From: Paragonimus skrjabini miyazakii
Taxonomy: Eukaryota > Platyhelminthes > Trematoda > Plagiorchiida > Troglotrematidae
Length of the DNA stretch: 64,000 bases
Assembly (NCBI GenBank): GCA_014338405.1
Contig: JTDE01000099.1
Location: forward strand, 9,324 to 73,323
Reading direction: 5' to 3'
Shown here: positions 13,334 to 24,977 of the stretch, piece after piece
How the letters are laid out: each line of letters starts with the position of its first letter
How positions within the stretch are numbered: position 1 is the first letter of the stretch
Made by a program: the position numbers and the translations under genes
Notes under the pieces: model-generated
Databases searched by the model: none
Told to the model about the DNA's origin: nothing
The model's input: the letters and a program-made list of their open reading frames with translations, nothing else

Positions 13334-15743
13334 AGCAATAGCCAATTGAGATTTTCCTTCACTATTGTTTGTGAAGGATCCTTTTGCCGTAGGACATTGT
13401 GAATAATAATCAACTCTGCAATTGTTGTGAAGTTTGGCTTTTTGAACGACTGCTCCTGACTAACTCACGGCTAGCTGTGTGTTGGTGTCCGTTATACTCA
13501 GTATGTCAGTTCACGCTTATTGTACTATTGTTCACCATGTGTGAGTTAACAAAATGTCTTTCTACCACCTCGATTTTTTGCGCTGTATTCAACAGGAGAA
13601 GTGATGAGTTCACTCGCTGTAAGCATTGCTATCCACTAGTAACCGAGTTATATTTTAGAGCAACATAATCTACTTTGCATATGATTCGGTAGAGAAAATG
13701 GTTTTTCGATTCCTGCAATATAGCCTATAATGTATTTGCTGGATATATTGTGGCTAGGGCTTGACGCGAGAATGTTAACATTCAACCTGCAAAATATATG
13801 AGACGAAATGTGTTACTATGAATGCGGTTGGTTCAATACACCGCTAGACGTTCGGAGCCCCATGGAAAGACGAAAGTGGTCAGGGTGGTTGTCTAGTTGG
13901 AACTGCTGTTAGTCGTCATTGGTCTGACTCGCCTTATCAAAATGCAATCCATATAGAACTGGTCAGTTAGTAATCTACAGTTTGGCTTCTAACACAAAGC
14001 ATACCACCTTACATCTAGTTCGGCTCATCTCTATTAGGGTAATCCTAATAGGAAGTGCATTCATTGAGAGTTTTTCATAGGGGGTTCTCCCTAAATATTT
14101 TATGGACTAAATTTCAGACTGCCTCAAAAAGACGGTCAAAAAACCGGTTGCTTATTTCTGTCCCATAATGACACCAGTTAAGATTATTAAAAATCGCTTC
14201 CCTTTAAAAAGAAACACTGGCATGAGAGAGGACAAGTATCGCACACACTTCCCGATGCTTTGTTGGTAAACTTTCTTCGGTTCATAGACATAATCTAGTG
14301 TTTGAAAATCGCGTACTAGGTCCTTTGGTAACGCGCGCAACATAGTCCAGATTTGCTATGTCTATGTATAAAGATTAGTCATGAATTTGCAAATTACAGT
14401 ATGGAGAGAGAGTCTTTTTCATTGAAGAATTACCGTAGCAACAAGAAACAATTTATGGTACTACCTTAACCCCTATCAGATGTGCTGACCGCAAACCATA
14501 AATGTGACAGGTCTATATGTGACCAGTCAGACAATAAACCAATCAGAAAGCGAGAGGGTATTGATCCACTATTGCCAGATGACCAACGGCTAGGAAAACG
14601 AACAGATGTAAACGGTTGGCTGAATTAGAGTACAAAAGCCAGTTCCAACACTTAGAGCTCGACCGTAACAGAAGCGGCAACATTTCATTTTTTCAACATC
14701 AAGACAACACATTTTTGTTAAAATTCCCCATGATGACTTTGGCTGGGATAAACTGCACAGGACCAATTCAGGTCCAAAATCAGCTCCATATACTGAACAA
14801 TGAATCAAATGGACAAGATTTGGTCGAGGAGTGTGTGCTGAGTCGAAACTGATCGGGTGACCTCGCTTTGGTGAGTAAGTGTTGTTCCATTAATAGTACT
14901 AATAGTTTTTAAAAGAGATTGATTGACGGAGCAGTTAAAAACGTTGGTCTACATCCTTGATGACTTGGCACATTTCGTCGCATATTATCGAGTGTGTACT
15001 GAACCACAGGCCTTTTAAAGAAGAATTGAACTACCAAATGTAAAACTGAGCTTACAGAGAAGCCATAAGGTTATGTTATTAGCTAATCAGTTAGCATTGT
15101 TGCTGTGGCGATGCTAAACCGACGCAATCAATCTGGATCTGCAGAAGTAGACGCCAACGTCCCGGAACATTTGTCTCAGCATATTGCAACAACCGGGTTT
15201 AACGGTTGCGGAAAACTTGTGAGTGTGTATGTGGGATCCATCTGGTGGTGGCTGACCTGGACAGGACGAGTGGTCATTAGTGTCAACGGTCTGTTCAGTG
15301 ATTGTTCTGGGTGTACATGAGTGTCGACCTGTACTTGAAACGCATGCCTCTTCAACAATGCTGGGATATGGTCTGATATCCGAAACTTCAATCGTCGCTA
15401 TGTTGTGCTAATTTAGTGGACTTTGCGGCTCTCTAAAAGTCGGTTTCAAAAATGGAATTGGAACCCGATTTATAGAGTAAGTTGATACGACATCTGCGAC
15501 AAGACACCTCCGTAATTCAAGATCAGACCTTCAAGGTGGTAGCGCGCGTTGTTTCCAACGATGTTGTCACGTGTGATTCTGATAGTTTCGTTGCCAGTCG
15601 AGTAGTTCTTGTGAAGACTGACATTCCCAAGAACTTCACCTCCAGTGTACGTTCTTCCGACGAACGTTGAGTGACGCACGTATAACCAACGACGCCAAAT
15701 ACCAGAATCAAGTCAAGTCGCTGGAAACCGTGGTACTATTGAC
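13334..15743. other. unassigned; GC-richer block at the end
   Basis: No gene recognised. The part from about 15480 to 15710 is richer in GC than its surroundings and is open on both strands (15482-15670 plus; 15679-15470 and 15711-15523 minus). That suggests relic transposon or exon sequence, but no motif identifies it. A small 8-bp stem lies near 14033-14053 (CTATTAGG/CCTAATAG). Confidence 0.35.
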
Positions 15744-16005
15744 ATAAACAATATAACGATTCGAATAGCCCCATGAGTTCATTAGAAGTGAAAAGGTGTT
15801 TTGGCGAACCGTCTGTTTTCGGTTATTCATCACCTAATTGCCCTCCAATTTACAACTGCGTGATGTAATTGCATGACTCATTGCCTTTGACTTTGCTTGC
15901 TTGACAACCATGATGATATAAAATGTTATGTAATTGGCCCGATGATGAATAACCGAAAACAGACTGTTCGCCAAAACACCTTTTCACTTCTAATAAACAA
16001 TATAA
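15744..16005. mobile_element. foldback / MITE-like element with flanking 13-bp direct repeats
   Basis: Inverted arms 15781-15831 and 15944-15994 are 51 bp each with one mismatch (CGAACCGTC against CGAACAGTC). Each arm begins ATTAGAAGTG at the outer end and reaches GGTTATTCATCA at the inner end. The 112-bp spacer is non-coding. The 13-mer ATAAACAATATAA occurs exactly at 15744-15756 and again at 15993-16005; the right copy overlaps the arm end by two bases and the left copy stands 24 bp outside its arm. The direct repeats could be an imperfect target-site duplication or part of a larger element. Arms this similar point to recent formation or to gene conversion. Confidence 0.75.
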
Positions 16006-17167
16006 TCAGTTACAAAGAACAAACCTCAAATCGTTTGCGTTCGTAGGGTAAGGTACAATAGTTAGCCGCAATAGGCCGTCAAGGGTCCAACAGGCACGAC
16101 AAGTACAAACACAGGCGACCGACAGGCAAGGACGAACCGACGAAATGCGATCGGATCGGTCTAATGTGTGTCTAAATACCCGGCTTTCGGGCAGACCGGT
16201 TAGTCAGCGACAGTTTCACGGCGGCCCATAGGAAGGCCGTATTCACAGGGGTGGGGAGGGTGAGACGGGCAGACAAAAATGGGTGTGTGGGCTGGTGAGT
16301 GAGGTTCAATAATTGAGAAAGGCAAGATGGAGCAATTAGTAGAATTAGACGCGGGTTATGAAAATAATAAGAACAGGTGTCTAGTTAGGCGGGGTCAAAG
16401 GGCAGAGTTCAACAGGATCAATCGAAGGGAATTTTGACTTCCGAAAACGTCCTACATCCAGTGAATGCCTAACTGCCGACTGTTTCATTGGTTCTAATGT
16501 CATTTTGCCAACTCTTATGCTGTGGTAAGTCAGATATTGATGAAACTGATCGCAGTGGCACATTAACCTTGTGATTCTTCGACAATCCGTAAAGCTAGGG
16601 TACATGAACAACTCCAAGGCTCCCACTGTTGGTGAGCCAATTATATTCATTGCTTGCGAAAGCCCTAATTCTTTCGATATCCCTCATTCGAGCTTGGTGA
16701 GAGCATCAAGGTTGCTGTCAACGTTGAAATTCGACAGATTATTCGAAATGAACATTTTTCCTAAATAACTAAATTTGACAAGTTACACTGCTACTAACCT
16801 TTTATCAATTCTCCAAATTACCATAATGTCCTCCCTCCGAATGTTCTAAAATGTATGTTTAAATGTAGGTGGAGGCGCGCTGATATATGGAACTAGTTAT
16901 ACAATATAGATGTTCAAGATCGACTTATTCCATTTTATGTAACTTACCTCTGTCATTAGAGGTTGATAACTATTTTGAGGATTGATCAGAAAATAGTTCA
17001 ACTTAAGGTTTTATTTCAATGTTGTTACACGTGTTCGGTGGAATGAAAATTTTTAACTTATATGAAAATGTTGTTGGTTGTACACTACTCAAACGCATGG
17101 AAAACAACAATCTACTGAGGTGAAGTATTATCACAAAATGTATGTGTGCACAGAGTCACATTTGTTA
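16006..17167. other. GC-rich block then unassigned sequence
   Basis: About 16060-16270 is clearly GC-richer than the window, with repeated short ACAGGC/GACAGGC words and, on the minus strand, a TATTTAG box near 16170-16180. It resembles an LTR or promoter region of a retroelement, but I cannot find the partner LTR or a primer-binding site. Its position next to the foldback element may mean both belong to one larger insertion. ORFs at 16650-16381 (minus) and 16571-16768 (plus) overlap and show no family signature. Confidence 0.3.
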
Positions 17168-17210
17168 GCTTACCATGGCTTACCGTGGCTTACCGTGGCT
17201 TACCGTGGCA
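17168..17210 (+). repeat. decamer tandem repeat (GCTTACCGTG)n
   Basis: Four head-to-tail copies of a 10-bp unit, GCTTACCATG once and then GCTTACCGTG three times, ending in GCA. Short minisatellite about 60 bp upstream of the SINE at 17268. Confidence 0.85.
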
Positions 17211-17267
17211 TATCCATATGTTCCGTTTGAGACTTAAAATATTTTCCAGTTGAACATCACTGATGAT

Positions 17268-17505
17268 TGCCTAATGCGAGGTGCCTAATGTGAGGTCAGT
17301 GGCTCAGTGGCAAACACGGTTCCCTCAAGAAAGCGTGACCGGAGTTTTAGTCCCGGCTGTGGCATTGATATGCACTACTGACGAGATCTAATGAGAACGA
17401 AACTCGAGTATAGTGCCTCTTTTCTAAAGGGGCCGATTGGAAAGTCTATATGAATGCATCAGTTGCGACCAGTTGTGGGTGATGTTCAACCTGAAATTAA
17501 CCAAA
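17268..17505 (+). mobile_element. tRNA-derived SINE (family A) with hammerhead ribozyme
   Basis: Head: A-box-like GTCAGTGGCTCAGTGGCAAA (17295-17314) and decayed B box GAGTTTTAGTCCCGG (17342-17356), i.e. an internal pol III promoter of tRNA type. Middle: hammerhead at 17372-17416. Tail: CTTTTCTAAAGGGGCCGATT, AGTCTATATGAATGCATCAG, GTGGGTGATGTTCAACCTG, AAATTAACCAAATCTCCG. A small duplication, GCCTAATGCGAGGT/GCCTAATGTGAGGT, precedes the head. It has the layout of the schistosome SM-alpha SINEs (pol III promoter plus self-cleaving ribozyme). Needs a retrotransposase in trans. Confidence 0.8.
17372..17416 (+). ncRNA. hammerhead ribozyme (near intact)
   Basis: Order of elements fits a type I hammerhead: helix I strand GCACTA (17372-17377), core CTGACGA (17378-17384), helix II GATCT/AGAAC around the loop AATG, core GAAA (17399-17402), a very short helix III ACTCGAGT, cleavage-site A at 17410, and helix I return TAGTGC (17411-17416). 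All invariant core positions are present. Defects: one A-A mismatch in helix II and a GUA instead of GUC cleavage triplet, which is still within the NUH rule. The 3-bp helix III with a 2-nt loop is the weak form known from schistosome and newt repeats, where a dimer fold aids cleavage. Confidence 0.85.
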
Positions 17506-18474
17506 TCTCCGACTACTCAACAGTAATCGTATTTTCCAATTTATAATCTCCCAATCGGTAGCACGTACTTGATAATGAGCAAGGAAATTTGCCACGCCCT
17601 TAGTCGTGCGAATTAACGTTTCAGGTTGATTATTGTTCACAATTTTTCGGGATTAGCCATTCAGCCGGCAAAACAGAAATCCGTTTTTGCCAGCCTAACT
17701 TATTCAATAATAACTTATGCGATTTTGATTGCTCGAAGGTGTCTGAAGTAGGTCCACTCTCGATCCATCTTACTCTTCCGATATTTTCAAAGTAAGTGTG
17801 CTTTTTTTAGTGTGCTAATGAACTAACTTAGAGGATTGTTCCAATGTTGAAACAGTTTTCCAGGTAGCTAAAATCAACAGAAAAACCTTTCATATTTTGT
17901 TGTCAGAGCTGCACGGTTTACTTCAGAATAACACGGACTTAAACACAGAGGTGAGATACCATCCAAACTCAACCGACTCAGCCAAGTATAATCCCACGTC
18001 CTGGTTTGTAGGGACTATCTTTGCCACTATGAAGTCTAGGTTTCTCGAAAGTGATACCGTACTCACGAATTTCAATCTTTTTGTATTCATCATGTTGAGT
18101 ATTCAGTTGAATATATAATATTCCAGTCAGTCAATCAAAAGTGACAACAAACGTAATGTCTAACGTTCACAATCGCAGAACAATTAGGTCTACTTCACGA
18201 TAAACAAAAATCACAAGTCAACGAGGAACGTTTGTTAGTACAACACTGATATCGAAGAAGATAGGATTCACACCGTATTCTTCTCCAGTTATGGGGGTCC
18301 TACAGTTCGGAAACAAACCACCAATCAGAAGTGGTCTCACTTTCACTGACCGCTGACCTCGGGCTCTAGTTGGTCATGTTCCTCAGCCCGGTGCACGGAC
18401 GCGGCCAGCCAGCCTGTTCGAGAACCTAAAAGGAAACGGACCGGAGCATAGGTAGTCAAACAAAATGGCGGCAA
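17506..18474. other. unassigned sequence
   Basis: No gene, RNA or repeat family recognised. The ORF at 17897-18118 (73 codons) has no recognisable motif. Confidence 0.4.
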
Positions 18475-18548
18475 ATTGCATGCTATTACAACTGTGGGGG
18501 AGCGTTTTTCCTTTCGTACCCGCGAAAATTTAAATAAATAATACAGCC
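18475..18548 (+). repeat. left arm of inverted repeat around assembly gap
   Basis: 18504-18548 (45 nt, ending in ATAATACAGCC) is identical to the reverse complement of 19015-19059. The match weakens and has small indels outward to about 18475/19088 (AACTGTGGGGGAG against CAGTTGGGGAG). No coding family recognised, although several frames are open through it. Probably the end of a foldback or inverted transposon pair. Confidence 0.8.
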
Positions 18549-18730
18549 GGTGACCTTGAAACGCGATTTTCCCATTGGACAATTTGCTCTTCTAGATGAA
18601 GATGGAGGAATGCGTGTTGGTGTACACATCCACACTAACGTGCATATATAGAAATGTTCCAATAGATTCTGAACTAAAAGAAATGCATACGTACATAAGT
18701 GATACACTTGGTGGAGTTAATCCTCGTATA

Positions 18731-18793
18731 TAACTTCAATTCCTATGTATATATATAAAATATCTATTTATATGTACATATATTATATATACG
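18731..18793. repeat. AT-rich low-complexity tract
   Basis: Degenerate TATA/TATG repeats between the two arms of the inverted repeat; slippage-prone, may have contributed to the assembly gap that follows. Confidence 0.7.
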
Positions 18794-18821
18794 TCTGGAA
18801 CGCTTTCTTGTCTATGCATAG

Positions 18822-18847
18822 ACTTTACTCCGCATGCGGAGTAAAGT
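18822..18847. repeat. perfect 26-bp palindrome at gap edge
   Basis: Every base pairs with its mirror around 18834/18835; the arm is ACTTTACTCCGCA and its reverse complement. It ends at the last sequenced base before the run of N. It may be a genuine palindrome centre or a turn-around artefact created when the assembler folded back at a hairpin. Confidence 0.9.
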
Positions 18848-19014
18848 NNNNNNNNNNNNNNNNNNNNNNNNNNNNNNNNNNNNNNNNNNNNNNNNNNNNN
18901 NNNNNNNNNNNNNNNNNNNNNNNNNNNNNNNNNNNNNNNNNNNNNNNNNNNNNNNNNNNNNNNNNNNNNNNNNNNNNNNNNNNNNNNNNNNNNNNNNNNN
19001 NNNNNNNNNNNNNN
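18848..19014. other. assembly gap (167 N)
   Basis: Unsequenced. ORFs that run through the N stretch are meaningless. The real length is unknown and, given the flanking inverted repeat, probably differs from 167. Confidence 1.
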
Positions 19015-19088
19015 GGCTGTATTATTTATTTAAATTTTCGCGGGTACGAAAGGAAAAACACTCCCCAACTGTGGTGTCACTAATTTGT
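19015..19088 (-). repeat. right arm of inverted repeat around assembly gap
   Basis: Begins at the first base after the gap. 19015-19059 is the exact reverse complement of 18504-18548, with diverged matching to about 19088. Confidence 0.8.
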
Positions 19089-20131
19089 CTTCAGTTGTGT
19101 ACAACTACTTGTTTTTTAGAAGTTGATCGAAATACACAAACTAATACTTATATGGAACGTAGATTAGATAAGCAATAAACAGCGGTGCAGGGAATTGTTG
19201 GCAAGAGATGAAATGTGGTTTAGGATTAAATACGGGAGACTGACTAACCAGCGAACAAACCGAGATCATTTCGGGCTAGATTTACCTATCTAAGAGCGTT
19301 ACTCACGAATGTACTTAGTTCTTGTTAACAGTTAATACAACTTGTATCTAACTTTGTCTATTCTTTATACACCATACGTCAACGGTTTGCCAAAACCGAG
19401 TGTGTTCGGTCATTTTTGTCACTAACCCTAGTTAACAGTGCATTGCGACCTGCATTGCATAGACGACACAGTATGACTGCGTATGAGGTGGATCATGTTA
19501 TGTAAGTGTGGTGGATTAACAATGACAGTCTGACTGAACGTAATCTCAGAGATCGAAGAATTACCATCTCTGCCCTTGTTCCCGTTTAAAATGTACGTTT
19601 ACTTCGCGTGCGAGAATCGTTTCGCCTTATCTGCGAAGGCAGGTTGAACGGAAGGATGAAAATCAGATAAGCTCGTCAGTGTTACACCATCCAACACAAT
19701 GAGTGGTTAGATACTGGCCTGCTAATTATAATACGTTGTGAGTAGTGTCGGTGAAACCAAACATCTGATTAATATCAGAAGTGTAATGTAAATAACAAAC
19801 ATATATAACAAGTGCACTTACAGCAATGGTTCGAACAAAATATAGAGGTGTAATCCGTCGATTTGTTAGTGGAGCGTTGAGTGGAATTCTATAGTTGTCG
19901 ACTGGGTCGACCACGGAGCACTGTAGCTGTGTTTTGTTCACCGGCGCGCGAGAGACCCAGACCAGTTGTATTCACGTGTGTGGGCGGTCTCGTTGTCTCG
20001 TCAGCTCCGGTGAGGACACTGGGTTGAATTACGAGATCAGGTTGGTTGTGCGTGTTGCTGTTTGCATGCATGCCCATGTGCGTTCGCACGTGATATTGAC
20101 TGCAGTGGTTTTGGCAAACGGTGAGTCCACC
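19089..20131. other. unassigned; GC-richer part at 19900-20060
   Basis: No gene recognised. About 19900-20060 is GC-richer (for example CACCGGCGCGCGAGAG) and sits just beyond the 3' end of the PLE relic at 20132. It may be flanking element sequence. The long plus ORF 19895-20470 runs from here into the PLE antisense strand and I regard it as spurious. Confidence 0.35.
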
Positions 20132-20351
20132 ACTAATGATAGAAAACATACGTCGCGAGATGTTGACATTTCGTTCACTCACTTCAATCACGAACGTAAA
20201 AGATTGGAATACATAAGACATGCGGATAGCAACAACAATAGAAACGATCAACGATTGGGTTTGCATAAAACAAGGACTGTTATCAATTTCAGGGCAGACA
20301 AACTGCGTGAGTCAACAGTTTATGCACACACTGACCGGACGGCGAGTATTG
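20132..20351 (-). repeat. PLE terminal arm, 3' copy
   Basis: Carries the PLE C-terminus and 3' end. Pairs with 20612-20829. Well conserved blocks include ACGTCGCGAGATGT (20149-20162) and CATAAGACATGCGGATAGCA. Confidence 0.85.
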
Positions 20352-20611
20352 AATGGCATAGCTTCGGAGAAGGCAAGCAACTTCGGGTTCTGATTACGCA
20401 ACAACACATGAAACGAATTGGCGGGGTCAACAACGTGACCTGTTCCCATGATGTGCTTGGCTATGGATGATGTCGGATTTCGTCTCACTCGTTCTGTTGC
20501 CATTGCCTGTTGCGTCATGGCGTGCACCAACCACTTGGGCATATGTTCAGACTGTTGTCAGTACGGTCCCTAAGAAGTAGGACTTTTTAAATCTGGATTA
20601 TGGTTGTCAAA

Positions 20612-20829
20612 CAATACTTGCTGTCCAGTCCTGTGTATGCATAAGCTGTTGACTCACGCAGTTTGTCTACCCTGGAACTGATAACAGTCCTTGTTTTATG
20701 TAAACCCAATCGTTGATCGTTTCTATTGTTGTTGCTATCCGCATGTCTTATGTATTCCAATCTTTTACGTTCGTGACTGAAGAAAGTAAACGAAATGTTG
20801 ACATCTCGCGACGTATTTCTGTCATCGTT
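20612..20829 (+). repeat. PLE terminal arm, inverted copy
   Basis: Reverse-complement copy of 20132-20351 with scattered substitutions. It lies 5' of the coding relic in element orientation. An ORF appears in each arm in the same relative frame; this follows from the repeat and does not mark a gene. Confidence 0.85.
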
Positions 20830-23800
20830 ACTGGTGAACTGGATCAAGGGAACTCTTAACTTTTAAACGGTTAATTGTTCGAAGTCACTGTGGTGCGTGC
20901 GCGTAAGAGTCGCTCAGCGACGGATGTGTGGGCGTATCATTCTGGTCACGTGCCACAGTTAGTCGGTCCCTGCATACGACCTTGTCCACACAACAGTGTC
21001 ATGCACACCGGTTGGGATTTTCACTTTTTGTACCCCAGCCATGAGCCAGTTCACGATTAACTGAACCGAACTGGTTTATAAAGCATTAGGTGTATTCTGT
21101 AGCCAAGGTCATTTGCAGGGAGTCATGATGTAAGTTGTAGGTGAACGCCGGTCAACACGGATGGACTTCACCCACCCGCACCAGTAACAAGTTAACTGAC
21201 ACTGTATTTGAATGGATTCCACCGGCTAACACGTCAAGATGAGGCTTCGTGCTTGCCTACACTGGAAGCACCAGGATCTATGTGTTAGTTGTTTGACTCC
21301 GAAGCCAAACCAACAGTTCAACATACTTTGTCCTTTGGTCAGGTGACCAGGAGTTAGACAGTGTTTCTGAATAGAGTGGTGGTCAAACATGGGGTTTCTG
21401 TGAATTTGTTGGATGACGGTGCACTTTTAGTTCGATGCACTTCGCTGATCCCTCCCAGGATATGTGGGTAAACGCACCATTGTTTTCTGACAGCCTTGCC
21501 GAACTGTTTCTTCTTCAGGAAACCTGATCCACTCTAATTACCAAAAGTTTTCTTATGGTTGTGGGAGGGTTGTTTATTCTATCCTTTTTCTACTTCGAGA
21601 TTTCTCCTTCGCGGGAGTCATGTTTTGAATGTTCTGTAGGTTTGAACTTCACCTGTCTACAGTTTCTTCATTAAACCCTCCTACTCAATTTCTCCTGATG
21701 CGTCACCTTATTACGTAACATTCGAGAAACGTTTAACGACACACAGTCGCTACAAGAACTCATTCTACCCCAAAGTTTGATTACTGCCAGCGACCTAGAT
21801 CCAGTGATAATTACAAACAGAATGAAGGAAGTCGTTCTGACTGCATTGTGCATTTTCAACTGTCTGTTAAAAAGTTAGATTGCAGTCATTTCATACCACC
21901 TAATCATTGTTTAAATGATATCTCTGATGGAATGGTCTGGAAACGTTTTCCTGTACCCCTCGCGATTCCATGTACTAAAGCGTGACGTCATCGACATAAA
22001 AATGGGCAACTTTGCTACAAATGGTGCAGGCTGCATGTGCGTTGGTTGAAGAAGATGATTATTTTTGACGTTTTACGTCGGATTCAAATGCCTTTTCATT
22101 TACAAGGTCCTCCATCTATTGAGAGAACTTATGATTAGATTGTATAAAAGGTGGATCACAAGATGGCATACCTGTTTGTATTGGAAAACCCACATGAGAA
22201 CTGAAAGCAATAGCGAACAAATGTGCACACAGATGACGATCTAATCATGAACTCGCCTTGTTGAGACTCATGTCATGGTTTGTTGTGCGTTCAATGTGAA
22301 TCAAGACAGTTGATTGAAAGGTGTTGGCAACAACAAGAGAAGACACAGATCTGGTCCACTGAAATGGATGTAGCTTCCGGCCATCTGAGTTATCTGTGAA
22401 GTACATGTGATTATTAAAGCGTGATAGTAAAGGTCATGAAAAGTGCCAGCCAGATACCAGACTTCAGTCAATTGGCACTCCGTTGGAAACCTGAAAGATA
22501 GATATAGACATCATGATGTTGAACGTTTGAATGTAGATTAAAATGTTGACGGATTAAACATCGTGCTTGCTTCATTTTATGTTGGAGAAAGAGATGCTTT
22601 ACTAACGCCAGCTGTGTTCTAGTTTTGACTTGATGATGGGGCTGTCCTACTCACATTATCCTTCTATTTGTCCAGTAAGGATTACAGTTTTAAGGTGGAA
22701 CGTTTCCTCAAGAACACCTGTTAACTTATCATCGTCATATAAAAACAACGTTGAGTTGTGGTCACAGCGTTCTGAATGAACTTTACATGTGTCCTCATGA
22801 TAAAGATTTCTCAAGGCTACCAGAGTTGTAGGAAATAGTCCAAATTTGAAAAACGTCATTATTCTGATTCAAACGGTAAACTTTTGTACTGGGTGAAAGT
22901 CCAACAAACCACCATGTCATTGCTGCAGGTGTGCAGGGACAGTCAATATTTTCGTTGCAATATCAATTGGTGTATTCTGATATCATAGTTAAACACGAGA
23001 AGTGGTAATCACCCAAAGTTCGGTCCTATCTAAGCCCAGTTTCATCCTCGTGCGTCTTGTGAGGTCAGCACTTGAACAAAATTCCACGACCTGAAGTAAA
23101 TTACGAACTGGCATCACCACACTGAATGGACTTTAAAACGGTCGAACAACAACCTGCTTTTAATAGTTTTGAGGGGTTGTTCCTGACCAATTGAGAAATA
23201 AACTATACAGTACCAATGATTATTTTTGGCAAATTCAATAATTTATAAGAAACAGAACTGTGGAACACCTGGACTAAGCCTGGATTTGTACCGGCTGGAA
23301 AAACAACATGCTCAAACGCGATAATAGTTCTACCAGCTATTACTGAGTCCATGTATAAAGTTTTTCAACTGCTGGTATGGTTTTTAGTTCAGCTGGGACA
23401 GTATTTACCCTTGGTTGGAATCTCATGGAAGTCGGACTATTTGATAGCTCCTGTCGATTTAGGATAATCCACTCAGTAACTATTGACCGATTATTCCAAT
23501 AAAGCTGATCCAGATCGTTAGGTTGGTGGAACTGCTATCCATGTCCGGGAAAGAACGTTCGATATGAGGCAACTATAAACGAATTCACCAATGGCCGCCA
23601 GAAAAGGGAAAATTAGTTAATTAAAACAATGGGGGTATAGATGAAGATGAAAGCTTGTCAAGCAATACCAAACCAAACCGCCTTGGCAGGTAAGCAATGA
23701 CAACCTTAATAACGAACTCCGATATCATATTTGTTCACTGCACATAGCAAGTGGTGAAATGAACGCGAATTCAGGACCTAATTTCTACAAACAAAACAAA

Positions 23801-24962
23801 CAAGCTTTAACGAATTCAGCGTTCCACATCAAGTTAAAGAAAACGACAAACATAAGAAACAAATTTCAACATTCTCCACACTGAATTTTCACAACTGAGA
23901 TTCATCTAGATATAAGTTATACTGCTTGAAGAAGTACAGATTCAATGCAACATCTTACTTCAACGAATTTCTGTGAAGTTTAGGCTTAACGGCTGCAAGT
24001 GTATTGAATTCCAAAACCGACTTCACCCTTCTATCATCAATACCCTGGTATTTGTCATTTCCTTATCACTACGGAAGGTAGATTTTCACAATCCTCACTT
24101 CAGGTTATCAGAACTGTCAACCTGTCTTCCTAATATTGACATCAGTGTACTTGTCTCCATTCACTGCAACAATCTGTTTCGGAAGTACACAAGAAAACCG
24201 TCAGATATAACCACAATTGAATACGCCAGTAAATGGATAATCCATTTTGGTTCTATTCATTCCGGTGACAACTAGTTTTTGACAATATGTTTTAGCTGAC
24301 GTTCTTTCTTCGTCGAAACTTATATTCATCTAATCGTTGTTTCGAAATTAACGTCCAAATTGTTGAACATTTATATTTGTTTGTCAACAAACTTGGTATT
24401 GTATTATTATTTCCTTTTAGGGAATACTTGTTTATCTCATTGCTGAGGTTATCAGGTGAACTTAGGTTGTAATTTGGGGTCGTTCCCTCAGTTTTAAAAC
24501 CTGTACTTCATTCGTAGTAAATAGTTCTTTTCCATATAAGGCTATAATTTGCCTCAAGGTGATCGTTTGCATTCGTTGTTGGCTTCCGTTTCTGTTTAAG
24601 TGAACGTCTTTACTTTATCACATATATGACTGGATCACAAACAATTGCGAGGCGTTCTAATTTACCTGTAACCCATTTCCATTGTTTACGATGAAATCTT
24701 TTACACTTACATGACGCTGATATAAACATAACCTTAAGAATATAGTGAGGTTACAGACAAGTTAAGTCCTCACGCGATCCTTGTTGCATGGGGTGAAATG
24801 ATATCTGTTCGTCATATATGTAAAACCCTACAATCTGGCCCAAGCTAGCTTCAATATTGCCCGGCACAATGCAGGTCAAGCATATGTTTCGATCGAATTA
24901 TGCAGGAATTGATAGTAGACTTGTTGCATTTTCGTGTAGATCGCTGGAATGCACCCCGTTTA

Positions 24963-24977
24963 TGTATATATATATAT
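24963..24977. repeat. (AT)n microsatellite
   Basis: Short alternating TA run, GTATATATATATATACA. Confidence 0.85.

Larger units (their letters stand above)
20132..20829 (-). pseudogene. Penelope-like element 3' end with inverted terminal copy
   Basis: Read on the minus strand. The central part (about 20590-20312) encodes the end of a GIY-YIG domain: SEHMPKWL, then SSIAKHIMGTGHVVDP, then NPKLLAFSEA with the catalytic-type Glu in SEA. After a frameshift the usual PLE C-terminus appears as CVHKLLTHAVCLP and a stop (about 20330-20290). The 218 bp from 20351 down to 20132 hold this terminus plus the 3' untranslated end. The same segment recurs inverted at 20612-20829, about 90% identical, upstream of the coding relic. 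PLEs are known for LTR-like terminal copies in direct or inverted order, so this fits a 5'-truncated PLE insertion. Frameshifts make it dead. It belongs to the EHxPKWL lineage, like the copy at 44 kb. Confidence 0.85.

Noticed and set aside
19895..20470. 191-codon plus-strand ORF
   Set aside because: It runs antisense through the PLE terminus, where the minus strand has clear GIY-YIG motifs and the PLE C-terminal end. No domain in this frame.
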